Assembly: GCF_014649775.1 (NCBI RefSeq) | Contig: NZ_BMTR01000022.1 | Coordinates: forward strand, 1 to 64,000 | DNA: 64,000 nt | Direction: 5' to 3' | Source of the DNA: Streptomyces longisporoflavus | Lineage (GTDB): Bacteria; Actinomycetota; Actinomycetes; Streptomycetales; Streptomycetaceae | In this document: positions 15,416-23,448 of the stretch, piece after piece | How the letters are laid out: each line of letters starts with the position of its first letter | Position numbering within the stretch: position 1 is the first letter of the stretch | The notes under the pieces: model-generated | Told to the model about the DNA's origin: nothing | What the model saw: only the letters and a program-made list of their open reading frames with translations | Databases searched by the model: none | Position numbers and translations under genes: made by a program

Positions 15416-16585
15416 ATGACGAGCCAGACCACCAAAGCCGGTCAGACGGACCGCGAAACGCCCAGCGCCGACCAGATCCGCCGCGCCCCGAAGGTGCTCC
15501 TGCACGACCACCTCGACGGCGGCCTGCGCCCCGGCACGATCGTCGACCTCGCCCGCGAGGCGGGGTACGAGGGTCTGCCCGAGACCGACCCCGACAAGCT
15601 GGGGATCTGGTTCAGGGAAGCCGCCGACTCCGGTTCGCTGCCGCGCTATCTGGAGACCTTCGCCCACACCTGCGCGGTGATGCAGACGAAGGACGCCCTC
15701 AAGCGTGTGGCGGCCGAGTGCGCCGAGGACCTCGCCGAGGACGGCGTCGTCTACGCCGAGATCCGCTACGCCCCCGAGCAGCACCTGGAGCGTGGCCTCA
15801 CCCTCGAAGAGGTCGTCGAGGCCGTCAACGAAGGCTTCCGGGAGGGCGAGCGGCGCGCGAAGGCCAACGGCCACCGCATCCGCGTGGGCGCGCTCCTCAC
15901 CGCCATGCGCCACGCGGCCCGCGCCCTGGAGATCGCCGAACTCGCCAACCGCTACCGCGATCTGGGCGTCGTCGGCTTCGACATCGCGGGCGCCGAGGCG
16001 GGCTTCCCGCCCACCCGGCACCTCGACGCGTTCGAGTACCTCAAGCGCGAGAACAACCACTTCACGATCCACGCCGGCGAGGCCTTCGGCCTGCCCTCGA
16101 TCTGGCAGGCCCTGCAGTGGTGCGGCGCCGACCGGCTCGGTCACGGCGTGCGGATCATCGACGACATCCAGGTCGCCGACGACGGCACGGTGAAGCTCGG
16201 CCGCCTCGCCAGCTACGTACGCGACAAGCGCATCCCCCTGGAGATGTGCCCCAGCTCCAACCTGCAGACCGGCGCGGCGACCTCGTACGCCGAGCACCCC
16301 ATCGGCCTGCTCCGCAAGCTGCACTTCCGGGCCACGGTGAACACCGACAACCGTCTGATGTCGGGAACCAGCATGAGCCGTGAATTCGAGCATTTGGTCG
16401 GCACTTTCGGCTACACGCTCGACGACATGCAGTGGTTCACAGTCAATGCGATGAAATCAGCGTTCATTCCTTTCGATGAACGCCTGGCCATGATCAATGA
16501 CGTGATCAAGCCCGGATATGCCGAGCTGAAGTCCGAATGGCTGTTCCGGCAGACCGCTTCCACCAGCGCTTCTGTCGATGTGTAA
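15416..16585 (+). CDS. add: Adenosine deaminase
   Basis: The 389-residue enzyme converts (deoxy)adenosine to (deoxy)inosine and ammonia. It shows the amidohydrolase TIM-barrel landmarks: the metal pair in LLHDHLDGGLRPGT (residues about 25-38), the third ligand in HAGEAFGLPSIWQAL, and GADRLGHGVRI. The last acidic ligand is in VNTDNRLMSG, where many family members have a second Asp after NTD. The length is longer than the E. coli enzyme but usual for actinomycetes. The last ~200 nt are clearly less GC-rich than the rest. It carries its own operator copy, so adenosine use is tied to the nucleoside regulon. Its product inosine is the substrate of the purine phosphorylase at 34.5 kb. Confidence 0.95.
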   Translation: MTSQTTKAGQTDRETPSADQIRRAPKVLLHDHLDGGLRPGTIVDLAREAGYEGLPETDPDKLGIWFREAADSGSLPRYLETFAHTCAVMQTKDALKRVAAECAEDLAEDGVVYAEIRYAPEQHLERGLTLEEVVEAVNEGFREGERRAKANGHRIRVGALLTAMRHAARALEIAELANRYRDLGVVGFDIAGAEAGFPPTRHLDAFEYLKRENNHFTIHAGEAFGLPSIWQALQWCGADRLGHGVRIIDDIQVADDGTVKLGRLASYVRDKRIPLEMCPSSNLQTGAATSYAEHPIGLLRKLHFRATVNTDNRLMSGTSMSREFEHLVGTFGYTLDDMQWFTVNAMKSAFIPFDERLAMINDVIKPGYAELKSEWLFRQTASTSASVDV

Positions 16586-16605
16586 CAGAATTTGAAGCAA
16601 TGCGG

Positions 16606-16637
16606 ACGCGGCCGGGAACATTAATTCCCGGCCGCGT
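16606..16637 (+). terminator. Rho-independent terminator of add
   Basis: Perfect 13-bp arms ACGCGGCCGGGAA (16606-16618) and TTCCCGGCCGCGT (16625-16637) are followed by a T-run. This is the most canonical terminator of the window. Confidence 0.9.
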
Positions 16638-16727
16638 TTTTGCTGTTTCGCTGTTTGCGGACTGCCCCATCACATGTTTACGGTCATGGGCCGCTCGAAA
16701 GTCCCCGTCATCAAGGACGCATTGAAG

Positions 16728-17129
16728 ATGAAGCAGTCTGCCGCCAAGACCCTCGGTGTCGCCGCTCTCGGCGCCGCCTTCGCCGCCGCCGGCGCGGGTG
16801 CCGCCAACGCCGCACCGGGCCTGCCCGACGCCACGGACGCGCTGGGCTCCGCCACCGCGATGCTCCCCGTCGAGCAGGTCGCCGACAACCTGCCCGCCGG
16901 TGGCCCCGAGGCCGTCGCCGCCGGCCAGAACGCGGTCGGCAGCACCCTCGAGGCAGCCGCGCCGACCGTCGCCAAGCTCGGCGAGAGCACCAAGCCCGCC
17001 GCCGACAGGGCCGCCAAGCCCGTCAACCCCGCCTCCGGTCTGCTCGGCGGCCTGCCGATCGCGAACGCCCTGCCCACCCAGGGCCTGCCGCTGCAGGGTC
17101 TGCCGCTGAACGGTCTGCCGCTCGGCTGA
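16728..17129 (+). CDS. Small secreted Ala/Leu/Pro-rich protein (first copy)
   Basis: I do not recognise a named family. The 133-residue product starts with a clear Sec signal peptide (MKQSAAKT, then an Ala-rich helix) with likely cleavage after ANA at about residue 28. The mature part is Ala/Pro/Gly-rich and contains DNLPAGGPEAV, and it ends in repeated Gly-Leu-Pro-Leu units (LPTQGLPLQGLPLNGLPLG). An AAGGA site lies about 10 nt before ATG 16728; an upstream in-frame ATG at 16674 is less likely because it would bury the signal peptide. A protein of the same length and style (also with DNLPA) is encoded at 23001, on the other side of the AfsQ block. A small envelope or spore-surface protein is my guess. 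Confidence 0.7.
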   Translation: MKQSAAKTLGVAALGAAFAAAGAGAANAAPGLPDATDALGSATAMLPVEQVADNLPAGGPEAVAAGQNAVGSTLEAAAPTVAKLGESTKPAADRAAKPVNPASGLLGGLPIANALPTQGLPLQGLPLNGLPLG

Positions 17130-17149
17130 TCCTCGCCGACTCGCGCATA

Positions 17150-17194
17150 CGCCGATGGGGCGCGCCCTTGTCTCAAGGGTGCGCCCCATCGGCG
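17150..17194. terminator. Strong bidirectional terminator
   Basis: 21-nt arms at 17150-17170 and 17174-17194 pair with a single G-T mismatch around a 3-nt loop (core CGCCGATGGGGCGC). It lies between the convergent secreted-protein and pspC genes and can serve both. Confidence 0.8.
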
Positions 17195-17222
17195 TACGTA
17201 TGCGGCAGCGTAAGCCGCCGGT

Positions 17223-17426
17223 TCACCAGGCGGCCTGGCTGGTCTTGCTCTGGGTGGGCAGCAGGACCCACAGGGCGATGTAGAGCAGGAACTGCGGTCC
17301 GGGAAGAAGACACGAGAGCACGAAGATCACGCGCATCGTGGTCGCCGAAGTGCCGAAGCGCTTGGCGAGGGCGGCACAGACTCCGCCGATCATCCGGCCG
17401 TTCGTGGGGCGGGCAAGGGCGGTCAT
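17223..17426 (-). CDS. PspC-domain membrane protein
   Basis: A 67-residue protein consisting almost entirely of a PspC domain: RMIGGVCAALAKRFGTSATTMRVIFVL, then a hydrophobic helix (LPGPQFLLYIALWVLLP). AAGGAG precedes the ATG at 17426 by about 6 nt. PspC proteins sit in the cytoplasmic membrane and in other bacteria sense envelope stress. This stand-alone short version is widespread in actinomycetes and its role is not defined. It ends in a short polar tail. A start farther upstream is possible but would add only low-complexity residues. Confidence 0.85.
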   Translation of the reverse strand: MTALARPTNGRMIGGVCAALAKRFGTSATTMRVIFVLSCLLPGPQFLLYIALWVLLPTQSKTSQAAW

Positions 17427-17557
17427 GAGGGCTCCTTCGTGAACCGTAGGCGTGTGGTCCGGGACGTGTTCCCCGAGGTCCGGGGCGTGCCCCCGACGTC
17501 CGGGGCGTGTACCCCGATGACTCAAAGCTACGTTCACGAAGCGGGCAAAGCGTCGCT

Positions 17558-18148
17558 CTAGGGTGCGATACCGACCCTGGGAATCGTCGGGGTCGGCCCC
17601 TGAGACGTGTCCTCCCGCAGGAGGGCCGGGCGGTGATCCGCATCAGTCCGGCGGCGGAGTCTCGCCCTGGCCGCGGGCACCACGGCGAGGTGCGCGAGGG
17701 CCACGCCCAGCGTGTTCAGGAACAGCGAGTCGATGTCGACGACCTGTCCCGGAACCCCGGTCTGGAGCAGTTCGATGCCGAGCGAGATCAGCGCGCCCGC
17801 CGCGACCGTCCGCACCAGCGAACCCAGCGGCGAGACATGGACCCGCCCCCCGGCGAGCGGAAGCAGCACTCCGAGCGGGGCCAGAAGCAGCAGACTGCCG
17901 CCTATCTGCCGGGCGGCCTGCGCAGGACCGAGCGCCAGATCCGCCTTGATGCCGGCGAACGGCTGAAGGTTCGCCGCACTGACCCAGGCCACGTCCAGTG
18001 GACGCAGCGTGAGCCACGCGACGAGCAGAAGATGCGCGACGAGGAGGAATGCCCCTGTCGCACGGAAGCGGATGGCGGCCCCGTGGCCGCCCGAGCCTTG
18101 ACGCACGCACCCCAAGACGCGCCCAGCGGCAGGATCGGTTCCGCGCAT
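17558..18148 (-). CDS. VanZ-family membrane protein
   Basis: The 196-residue protein has about four to five hydrophobic segments and the VanZ-like pattern LLAPLGVLLPL, with ISLGIELLQTGVPGQVVDIDSLFLNTLGVALAHL near the end. VanZ proteins are membrane proteins named from teicoplanin resistance clusters. Most chromosomal homologues have no proven function, and no van genes are next to this one. It follows afsQ3 on the same strand with a 56-nt gap and could be co-transcribed. The C-terminus is Arg-rich and cytoplasmic. A GTG at 18106 is an alternative start. Confidence 0.8.
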   Translation of the reverse strand: MRGTDPAAGRVLGCVRQGSGGHGAAIRFRATGAFLLVAHLLLVAWLTLRPLDVAWVSAANLQPFAGIKADLALGPAQAARQIGGSLLLLAPLGVLLPLAGGRVHVSPLGSLVRTVAAGALISLGIELLQTGVPGQVVDIDSLFLNTLGVALAHLAVVPAARARLRRRTDADHRPALLREDTSQGPTPTIPRVGIAP

Positions 18149-18204
18149 CTCGTCCCGTCACGCGGCACTGTCCTGATCGCACAGGGTGACTGTCCTGTTC
18201 GGCC

Positions 18205-18807
18205 CTACTTCAGCGTCTCGGTCGGCGGAGCCACCGTGCCGGGGCGCTGGCGGACCGCCTGGGTGCATTCGTAGCGGCGCAGCGGGTCGTCGCCAGGGCC
18301 GCCCAGAAGCACCGCACGATCGTCGCCCGCCGCCGCGCTGTCCGCGAAGGTGCAAACAATCTGTGCCAATGCGAACGCCGAAAGGTCCTCCGGCGACGTA
18401 CTGAACCGCAGCGCGTCCCCGGGGTCGCCCTTCGCCGGACCGCTGACGACCGTCCCGCCGCGCACGTCCGTCGCGAAGCCCGCCTGCTTCTCCGGGCCCG
18501 ACGGCGCCTTCGCCAGCTCGTCGAGGAGCGCCTGGGCGATGCGCACCCGGTCGGTCGTCGCCTTCCGGGCAGGAATCCGCACCGAGCGGTCCACGGTCAC
18601 GAGCTGCGCGGCGCACACCAGGAAGACCTGCACAGGGACCCCGCTGGTGGACTGCGAGGCGATGCTCGAACCCGACATCACGCACGGCACCCGCGAGGGT
18701 CCCGGCCCGAAGTCCGTCGGCACCTCCGTCGAGCGGATCCCGCAGCCGGCGAGCGTCGCGGTCAGCGCGGCGGCGATGAGGGCGGCACGCAGCCGTCGGC
18801 GGTTCAT
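18205..18807 (-). CDS. afsQ3: AfsQ3-like lipoprotein
   Basis: This 200-residue secreted lipoprotein has the lipobox LAGC (Cys at about residue 22). Its body has several cysteines (SRVPCVMSG, VFLVCAAQL, QIVCTFAD, YECTQA) that could form disulfides outside the cell. It overlaps the histidine kinase stop by 4 nt (ATGA), so it is translated with afsQ2. In Streptomyces the afsQ operon is known to end in a lipoprotein gene of this kind (afsQ3), whose role is thought to be signal sensing or modulation. The assignment rests mainly on this gene order. The C-terminus is Pro/Thr-rich. Confidence 0.8.
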   Translation of the reverse strand: MNRRRLRAALIAAALTATLAGCGIRSTEVPTDFGPGPSRVPCVMSGSSIASQSTSGVPVQVFLVCAAQLVTVDRSVRIPARKATTDRVRIAQALLDELAKAPSGPEKQAGFATDVRGGTVVSGPAKGDPGDALRFSTSPEDLSAFALAQIVCTFADSAAAGDDRAVLLGGPGDDPLRRYECTQAVRQRPGTVAPPTETLK

Positions 18808-20384
18808 GGTTTGTCTCCCTCGACGGCCTCGTCACCGTCCGTGCCCTCGTCCGTCTCGTCCGCCGGCTGCAACGCCGACAGGTCGCGCGGCAGCCACAGC
18901 GTGAACACCGCGCCGCCCTCCGGCGAGTTCGCCGCGGTGATCTCACCGCCGTGGATGTGCGCGTTCTCCAGGGCGATGGAGAGCCCGAGTCCGCTGCCCT
19001 CCGAGCGCGGCCGGGACGCGCTGGCCTTGTAGAAGCGGTCGAAGACGTGCGGAAGGACGTCCTCGGGGATGCCGGGGCCTCCGTCGTGCACCGCGATGAC
19101 GAGCCGGTCGCCCGCGATCCGTACCGAGACCTTCACCGGGGAGCCGCCGTGCTTGAGGGCGTTGCCGATCAGGTTCGCCAGGATGACGTCGAGGCGGCGC
19201 GGGTCGAGCCGCACCATGATGCCGCGCTCCGCGTCGAGCTCGACCGCGTCGAGCCAGGCACGGGCGTCGATGCAGGCCGTGATCTGGTCGGCGATGTCGA
19301 CGTAGTCCAGGACGAGTCTGGCCGTACCCGCGTCGAAGCGGGTCACCTCCATCAGGTTCTCCACCAGGTCGTTGAGCCTGCGGGTCTCGCTGACCACGAG
19401 GCGCACGGCGGGCTCGATCATCGGATCGACGCTGCCGGTCTCCGCGTCAAGCTCCTCTTCGAGCACCTCCGTCACCGCGGTGATCGCGGTCAGCGGCGTC
19501 CGCAGCTCGTGCGACATGTCGGCGACGAAACGCCGCGACGCCTCGTCACGGGCGCTCATGTCGTCGACCTTCTTCTCCAGGCTCTCCGCGGTCCGGTTGA
19601 ACGTCCGTGACAGATCGGCAAGTTCATCCGTGCCCGACACCCGCAGACGCGTGTCGAGCTTGCCCTCGCCGAGCCGCCGCGCGGCGACGCCGAGCCGGTG
19701 CACCGGCTTGAGCACCGTCGTCGCAGCGGCCTGCGCGAGCAGCGCGGAACCGATGAGCGCGAGCCCCGTGGCGATCGCGAGCGACCACCCCAGAGAGCTC
19801 AGGTCCTTCGCCTCCGGCTCCAGGGACTTGAGCATGTAGCCGGTCGGCCCGCCGCCGATGACCTTGGCACCGCCCACGAGATACGGGGTGCCGTCGTCGA
19901 CGGTCCGCTGCCAGTACAGGTGGTACGGGCTCTTGTTGCCGGACGTGAGCGGCTGCTCCTTGTTCACCGTCTTGCGCAGCGACCCGGGCACGTCGGCGAG
20001 CGTGAAGGCGTCCAGGTCGGAGTAGCCGACGATCGGGTCACCGTCGGCGTTCTCCCCGATCAGGAGCACGCTGTAGCGCTGGCTGCTGTTGGCCATCGTC
20101 CCGGCGGCCTGCTGCAGTTCGTCCTGGGTCGGGTTGGGCGGCAGCGCGCCGGCGCGGGTCTGCATCTCCTGCTGGAAGTCCTTCAGGGCCGCGTCCTGCG
20201 CACGCGTCAGGACCGCCTCGCGGTTCAACCAGTACGCGATTCCGGAAGCCGTCACGGCGGCCGTGAGCGCCACCAGACCGAACACGACCACGAGCCGCAG
20301 CCGCAGGCTCGTGAAACGAAGTCCCGCCAGTATCGCCTTGCGCGCCGCGGCCCAGCCGCGGAGCCTGTCCTGCGGTTTGGTCAC
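18804..20384 (-). CDS. afsQ2: Sensor histidine kinase AfsQ2
   Basis: The 526-residue kinase has an N-terminal transmembrane helix (LRLVVVFGLVALTAAVTASGI region), an extracellular sensor of about 150 residues and a second helix (SLAIATGLALIGSALLAQAA). A HAMP domain follows (VLKPVHRLGVAARRLGEGKLD), then the phospho-acceptor H-box FVADMSHELRTPL and the N, G1 and G2 boxes (NLIGNALKHGG, VHDGGPGIPED, SEGSGLGLSIA). GTG at 20384 overlaps the regulator's stop by 4 nt (GTGA). AfsQ2 phosphorylates AfsQ1 and the pair influences antibiotic production and nitrogen/carbon-dependent development in S. coelicolor. The C-terminus is acidic and ends by overlapping the lipoprotein gene. Confidence 0.93.
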   Translation of the reverse strand: MTKPQDRLRGWAAARKAILAGLRFTSLRLRLVVVFGLVALTAAVTASGIAYWLNREAVLTRAQDAALKDFQQEMQTRAGALPPNPTQDELQQAAGTMANSSQRYSVLLIGENADGDPIVGYSDLDAFTLADVPGSLRKTVNKEQPLTSGNKSPYHLYWQRTVDDGTPYLVGGAKVIGGGPTGYMLKSLEPEAKDLSSLGWSLAIATGLALIGSALLAQAAATTVLKPVHRLGVAARRLGEGKLDTRLRVSGTDELADLSRTFNRTAESLEKKVDDMSARDEASRRFVADMSHELRTPLTAITAVTEVLEEELDAETGSVDPMIEPAVRLVVSETRRLNDLVENLMEVTRFDAGTARLVLDYVDIADQITACIDARAWLDAVELDAERGIMVRLDPRRLDVILANLIGNALKHGGSPVKVSVRIAGDRLVIAVHDGGPGIPEDVLPHVFDRFYKASASRPRSEGSGLGLSIALENAHIHGGEITAANSPEGGAVFTLWLPRDLSALQPADETDEGTDGDEAVEGDKP

Positions 20385-21058
20385 TGAGGAGTGTCCAGCC
20401 GGTAGCCGACCCCGCGGACCGTACGGATCAGTGTCGGCGAGGACGGCACGTCCTCCACCTTCGCGCGCAGGCGCTGCACACACGCGTCGACGAGCCGTGA
20501 GTCGCCGAGGTAGTCGTGCTCCCACACCAGGCGCAGCAACTGCTGCCGCGAGAGCGCCTGTCCGGGCCTGCGGCTCAGCTCCAGGAGCAGCCGCAGCTCG
20601 GTCGGCGTGAGCTGCAGGTCCTCGCCGTTCTTCGTGACGGTCATCGCGGCCCGGTCGATGACGAGCGAACCGAACGTCGCCGCGTCATTGGCCTCGCGCT
20701 CACCGCGGCGGAGCACCGCGCGGATACGGGCGTCGAGCACCCGCCCCTGCACGGGTTTGACCACGTAGTCGTCGGCCCCGGACTCCAGGCCGACGACCAC
20801 GTCGATGTCATCGCTGCGCGCGGTCAGCAGGATGATCGGCAACTGGTCGGTGCGCCGGATACGACGGCACACCTCGAAGCCGTCGATGCCCGGCAGCATC
20901 ACATCCAGCACGATCAGGTCCGGCCGCTGCTCACTGAGCAGCTTCAGGCCGTCCTCGCCGGTGGCAGCAGTAGCCACCCGATGCCCTTGGCGGGTGAGCG
21001 AAAGCTCAAGGGCCGTACGGATGGCGTCGTCGTCCTCGATCAGCAACAGGGAAGGCAC
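20381..21058 (-). CDS. afsQ1: Response regulator AfsQ1 (OmpR family)
   Basis: The 225-residue protein has a receiver domain with the acidic pocket in LLLIEDDDAIRTA, the phosphorylation Asp in PDLIVLDVMLPGIDG (residue about 52) and the conserved Lys in YVVKPV. A C-terminal winged helix follows (LTPTELRLLLELSRRPGQ, VWEHDYLGDSRLVDACVQRLRAKVE). I use GTG 21058 because it gives the usual 225 residues; an ATG at 21067 would add three. It is the first gene of the afsQ1-afsQ2-afsQ3 operon and is divergent from sigQ, a known target in S. coelicolor. I looked for a clear GTnAC-type AfsQ1 box in the intergenic DNA and did not find a convincing copy. Confidence 0.94.
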   Translation of the reverse strand: MPSLLLIEDDDAIRTALELSLTRQGHRVATAATGEDGLKLLSEQRPDLIVLDVMLPGIDGFEVCRRIRRTDQLPIILLTARSDDIDVVVGLESGADDYVVKPVQGRVLDARIRAVLRRGEREANDAATFGSLVIDRAAMTVTKNGEDLQLTPTELRLLLELSRRPGQALSRQQLLRLVWEHDYLGDSRLVDACVQRLRAKVEDVPSSPTLIRTVRGVGYRLDTPQ

Positions 21059-21270
21059 GGACGTCATTCTGTCCCATGGCAAGGGCACAGTTCGACTGTT
21101 GGAGCTCCCCGGGGTCCTCAAAGGGCCGGCAGGGCCGTCATCCACACGTCTCCCCCACACATGGAAGGGCTGTTGCAGGCCTGTGACAGTCGGCGGACAC
21201 CGTCATGAAGTGGGGCGTGCAGAGTTTTGGTCACACGGAAAAGCCGGACACCACCGACGGGGGGCGCGAG

Positions 21271-22050
21271 ATGAACTCACTGCACAGCACCAGCTCAAGC
21301 GCAGTAATCACGCGACTCCACGACGTGATCCGGACCGCCGAGAGGCACGAGAAGTCCGGTGCCGTGAGCGGGCGGGGGTGCGCTCGCGGCACCGGGCGTC
21401 AGCACACCGCGTACATGACGGTGGTTGACGCGTTCCGGGGGGAAACCCACGGGGGTAACGGCGGTACCGATGGGGGGGCTCACGGGGGAGCCGCGTACAG
21501 GGAGGACACGGGGGAGCGCACATCGGCTTCGGAGGCGGAGTTCACCGCCTACGTCCAGGAGCGTCGTGCCTCCCTGTACGCAACCGCCTATCACCTGACC
21601 GGTGACCGTTTCGAGGCCGAGGACCTGCTGCAGAGCGCCCTCTTCTCGACGTACCGGGCCTGGGACAGGATCAGCGACAAGGCCGCGGTCGGCGGTTACC
21701 TCCGCCGCACCATGACCAACCTGCACATCAGCGCCTGGCGGCGCCGCAAGCTCAACGAATACCCGACCGAGGAGCTGCCGGAGACGGCGGGCGACACGGA
21801 CGCGATGCGTGGCACCGAACTCCGCGCGGTTCTCTGGCAGGCCCTGGCCCGCCTTCCCGAACTGCAGCGGACGATGCTGGTCCTTCGTTACTACGAGGGC
21901 CGCACGGACCCCGAGATCGCGGACATCCTCGACATCAGCGTGGGCACGGTGAAGTCCAGCATCTGGCGCTCTCTGCGCCGGCTGCGCGAGGACGACGTCC
22001 TCAGCTTCGGCCGTGACCAGGAGGAGTCCTTCGGCGAGTTGGTCGCCTAG
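21271..22050 (+). CDS. sigQ: ECF sigma factor SigQ (SigE-like family)
   Basis: A 259-residue protein whose C-terminal 170 residues are a standard ECF sigma factor: region 2 (FTAYVQERRASLYATAYHLTGD and DLLQSALFSTYRAWDRI) and region 4 (ALARLPELQRTMLVLRYYEG and DPEIADILDISVGTVKSSIWRS). The first ~90 residues are low-complexity and Gly/His/Thr-rich (ETHGGNGGTDGG), encoded by DNA with many G-runs. This extension is not part of the fold and may be poorly conserved. ATG 21271 follows a G-rich site; a GTG or ATG further upstream is possible. It is divergent from afsQ1, and AfsQ1 is the expected regulator. Confidence 0.87.
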   Translation: MNSLHSTSSSAVITRLHDVIRTAERHEKSGAVSGRGCARGTGRQHTAYMTVVDAFRGETHGGNGGTDGGAHGGAAYREDTGERTSASEAEFTAYVQERRASLYATAYHLTGDRFEAEDLLQSALFSTYRAWDRISDKAAVGGYLRRTMTNLHISAWRRRKLNEYPTEELPETAGDTDAMRGTELRAVLWQALARLPELQRTMLVLRYYEGRTDPEIADILDISVGTVKSSIWRSLRRLREDDVLSFGRDQEESFGELVA

Positions 22051-22091
22051 GGATCACGGGGGCGCCGCTTCCGGGGGGAGGCGGCGGAGCA

Positions 22092-22136
22092 GGGGGGACA
22101 CGGGGGACAACGGGGATCACGGGGGATCCACGGGGG
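22092..22136 (+). other. G-run cluster, possible G-quadruplex, after sigQ
   Basis: Five runs of four to six G at 22092-22097, 22102-22106, 22112-22115, 22121-22125 and 22132-22136 are separated by loops of four to six bases. This satisfies the usual G4 pattern on the + strand (transcript sense for sigQ). A similar set of runs occurs inside the sigQ 5' coding part (about 21437-21514). Confidence 0.55.
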
Positions 22137-22145
22137 AAAAGTGGC

Positions 22146-22178
22146 AGGACCGGAAGGCCGGGGGGTCTTTCCGGTCCT
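22146..22178 (+). terminator. Terminator after sigQ
   Basis: AGGACCGGAA (22146-22155) pairs with TTCCGGTCCT (22169-22178) and is followed by TCTGCTTTT. Three copies of CTGCTTTTGG, spaced 14-18 nt apart, follow up to about 22226. Confidence 0.75.
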
Positions 22179-22238
22179 TCTGCTTTTGGTGCGGGCTGCT
22201 TTTGGCGGGCTGCTTTTGGTACGGGCGGACCGGGGCCC

Positions 22239-22877
22239 TTAGATGGCGGCCCCCGGAGCCTTCGCGCACCGCCCGGCCGCGGCGGCGGCGACCCGGCCCA
22301 ACGCCTCGTCCTTCCCGCACGGGTGCGCGCCCAGCGCGGTGTGCCGGGCGACGATGGCGCGCTCGTCGCGCATCAGCCGCCACCCGCGCCGCAGCAGGAA
22401 CGGCACGGACTTGCGCCCTTCGCGCAGATCCCGCAGCAGCCGCCGCCGGAAAGTGGTGGAAGGGCGGCCCCGCAGGCAGATCGCGTCGGCGAGCACGCCG
22501 GTCTCACGGCAGCGCTCCACGATGTCCGCGGCGAAGATCCCCTCGGCGATGAAGAGCGGTGTGCGGTCGATGTCCATGGCGGTCTCGCCCGTACGCGAGC
22601 TGCTGGCGATGTCGTAGACGGGGACGTTCGTACGTCCCGTGCGGCACAGCTGCTCGATGGCGTTGAGGGCGGCTTCCGTGTCCCAGGACGCGGGGGAGTC
22701 CCAGTCGATGTCGCTGCTGCCGGGGACCTGAGGCAGGGTCGGGTCGTCGGCTTCCTTGTAGAAGTCGTCGAGACACAGGACGGGCAGCCCGGAGCGGGCG
22801 GCGAACGACGACTTGCCTGAACCGGAGGGGCCGCAGAGCAGCACGACCCGGGTGGGTATCGGGGGATGGGAACTCAC
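22239..22877 (-). CDS. Uridine kinase-like P-loop kinase
   Basis: The 212-residue protein has the P-loop GPSGSGKSS at its N-terminus, then LCLDDFYKEADDPTLP, which is the uridine kinase / phosphoribulokinase substrate segment. PLFIAEGIFAADIVE and an Arg-rich lid (RRRLLRDLREGRKSVPFLLRRGWRL) follow. It would phosphorylate uridine or cytidine to the monophosphate, giving the cell a salvage branch beside the catabolic route. GTG 22877 was chosen because it places the P-loop 16 residues from the start. No nucleoside operator box is found upstream, so it is probably regulated separately. The last residues are Ala-rich and variable. Confidence 0.82.
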   Translation of the reverse strand: MSSHPPIPTRVVLLCGPSGSGKSSFAARSGLPVLCLDDFYKEADDPTLPQVPGSSDIDWDSPASWDTEAALNAIEQLCRTGRTNVPVYDIASSSRTGETAMDIDRTPLFIAEGIFAADIVERCRETGVLADAICLRGRPSTTFRRRLLRDLREGRKSVPFLLRRGWRLMRDERAIVARHTALGAHPCGKDEALGRVAAAAAGRCAKAPGAAI

Positions 22878-23000
22878 GAGAGACCAGTGTGCTGCATTGC
22901 GCCGCCCGGGCGACCCGACGGGTAGGGCTTTGGTGCCCGCGTCACCGCTCAACTACGCTACGTGGGCATCTGATTACTCAAGAGGATATGGGCGGTACCC

Positions 23001-23402
23001 ATGGCACGGCACGCAACAGCCTCCAAGCACCTCTCCCGCGCTCTGCTGCGCGCGGGTCTGACGGTCTCCGTCGCGGGCACGGCGCTCGGTATCGGCGGTG
23101 CGGCCACGGCGAGCGCCGCACCGGTCCCCGTGCCGCAGGCGTCGGACAATCTGCCGGCGGCCGGTGCGGGGGTGCTCCGGGCGGTGGAGGAGGTTTCCGC
23201 GGGCGGGATCGGACCGCTCAAGCAGCTGAAGCTCAACCCGCTCGCGGGTACCGGGTCCGACCCCCTGGACAACGCCCTCGGCACCCAGATCGCGGACTTC
23301 AAGCCGGTCTCGACGGCGCCCCTGACGGCCCCGCTGACGCAGGGCGCCGCGCTGGCCGACCTGCCGCTGGTGGGTCAGGCCGCTGGGCTGCTGCCCGGCT
23401 AG
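23001..23402 (+). CDS. Small secreted Ala/Leu/Pro-rich protein (second copy)
   Basis: The 133-residue product has a Sec signal peptide (basic MARHATASKHLSRALLR, hydrophobic core, likely cut after ASA near residue 36). The mature part is Pro/Ala/Leu-rich and contains ASDNLPAAG and a closing LPLVGQAAGLLPG. Length, composition and the DNLPA word match the protein encoded at 16728, so they are probably paralogues. GAGGATATGGG precedes the ATG at 23001. No domain is recognised. The two genes bracket the pspC-vanZ-afsQ-sigQ-udk block. A small cell-surface or spore-coat component is possible but not shown by the sequence. Confidence 0.7.
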   Translation: MARHATASKHLSRALLRAGLTVSVAGTALGIGGAATASAAPVPVPQASDNLPAAGAGVLRAVEEVSAGGIGPLKQLKLNPLAGTGSDPLDNALGTQIADFKPVSTAPLTAPLTQGAALADLPLVGQAAGLLPG

Positions 23403-23448
23403 CGGCCGGTGGCCGGCAGCCGGCGGATTGCGGCGCGGAGTTCCCCTG

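Noticed and set aside
21180..21204. AfsQ1-type GTnAC direct repeat between afsQ1 and sigQ
   Set aside because: Only one half (GTGAC at 21183-21187) is good; the second half does not match well enough to call.
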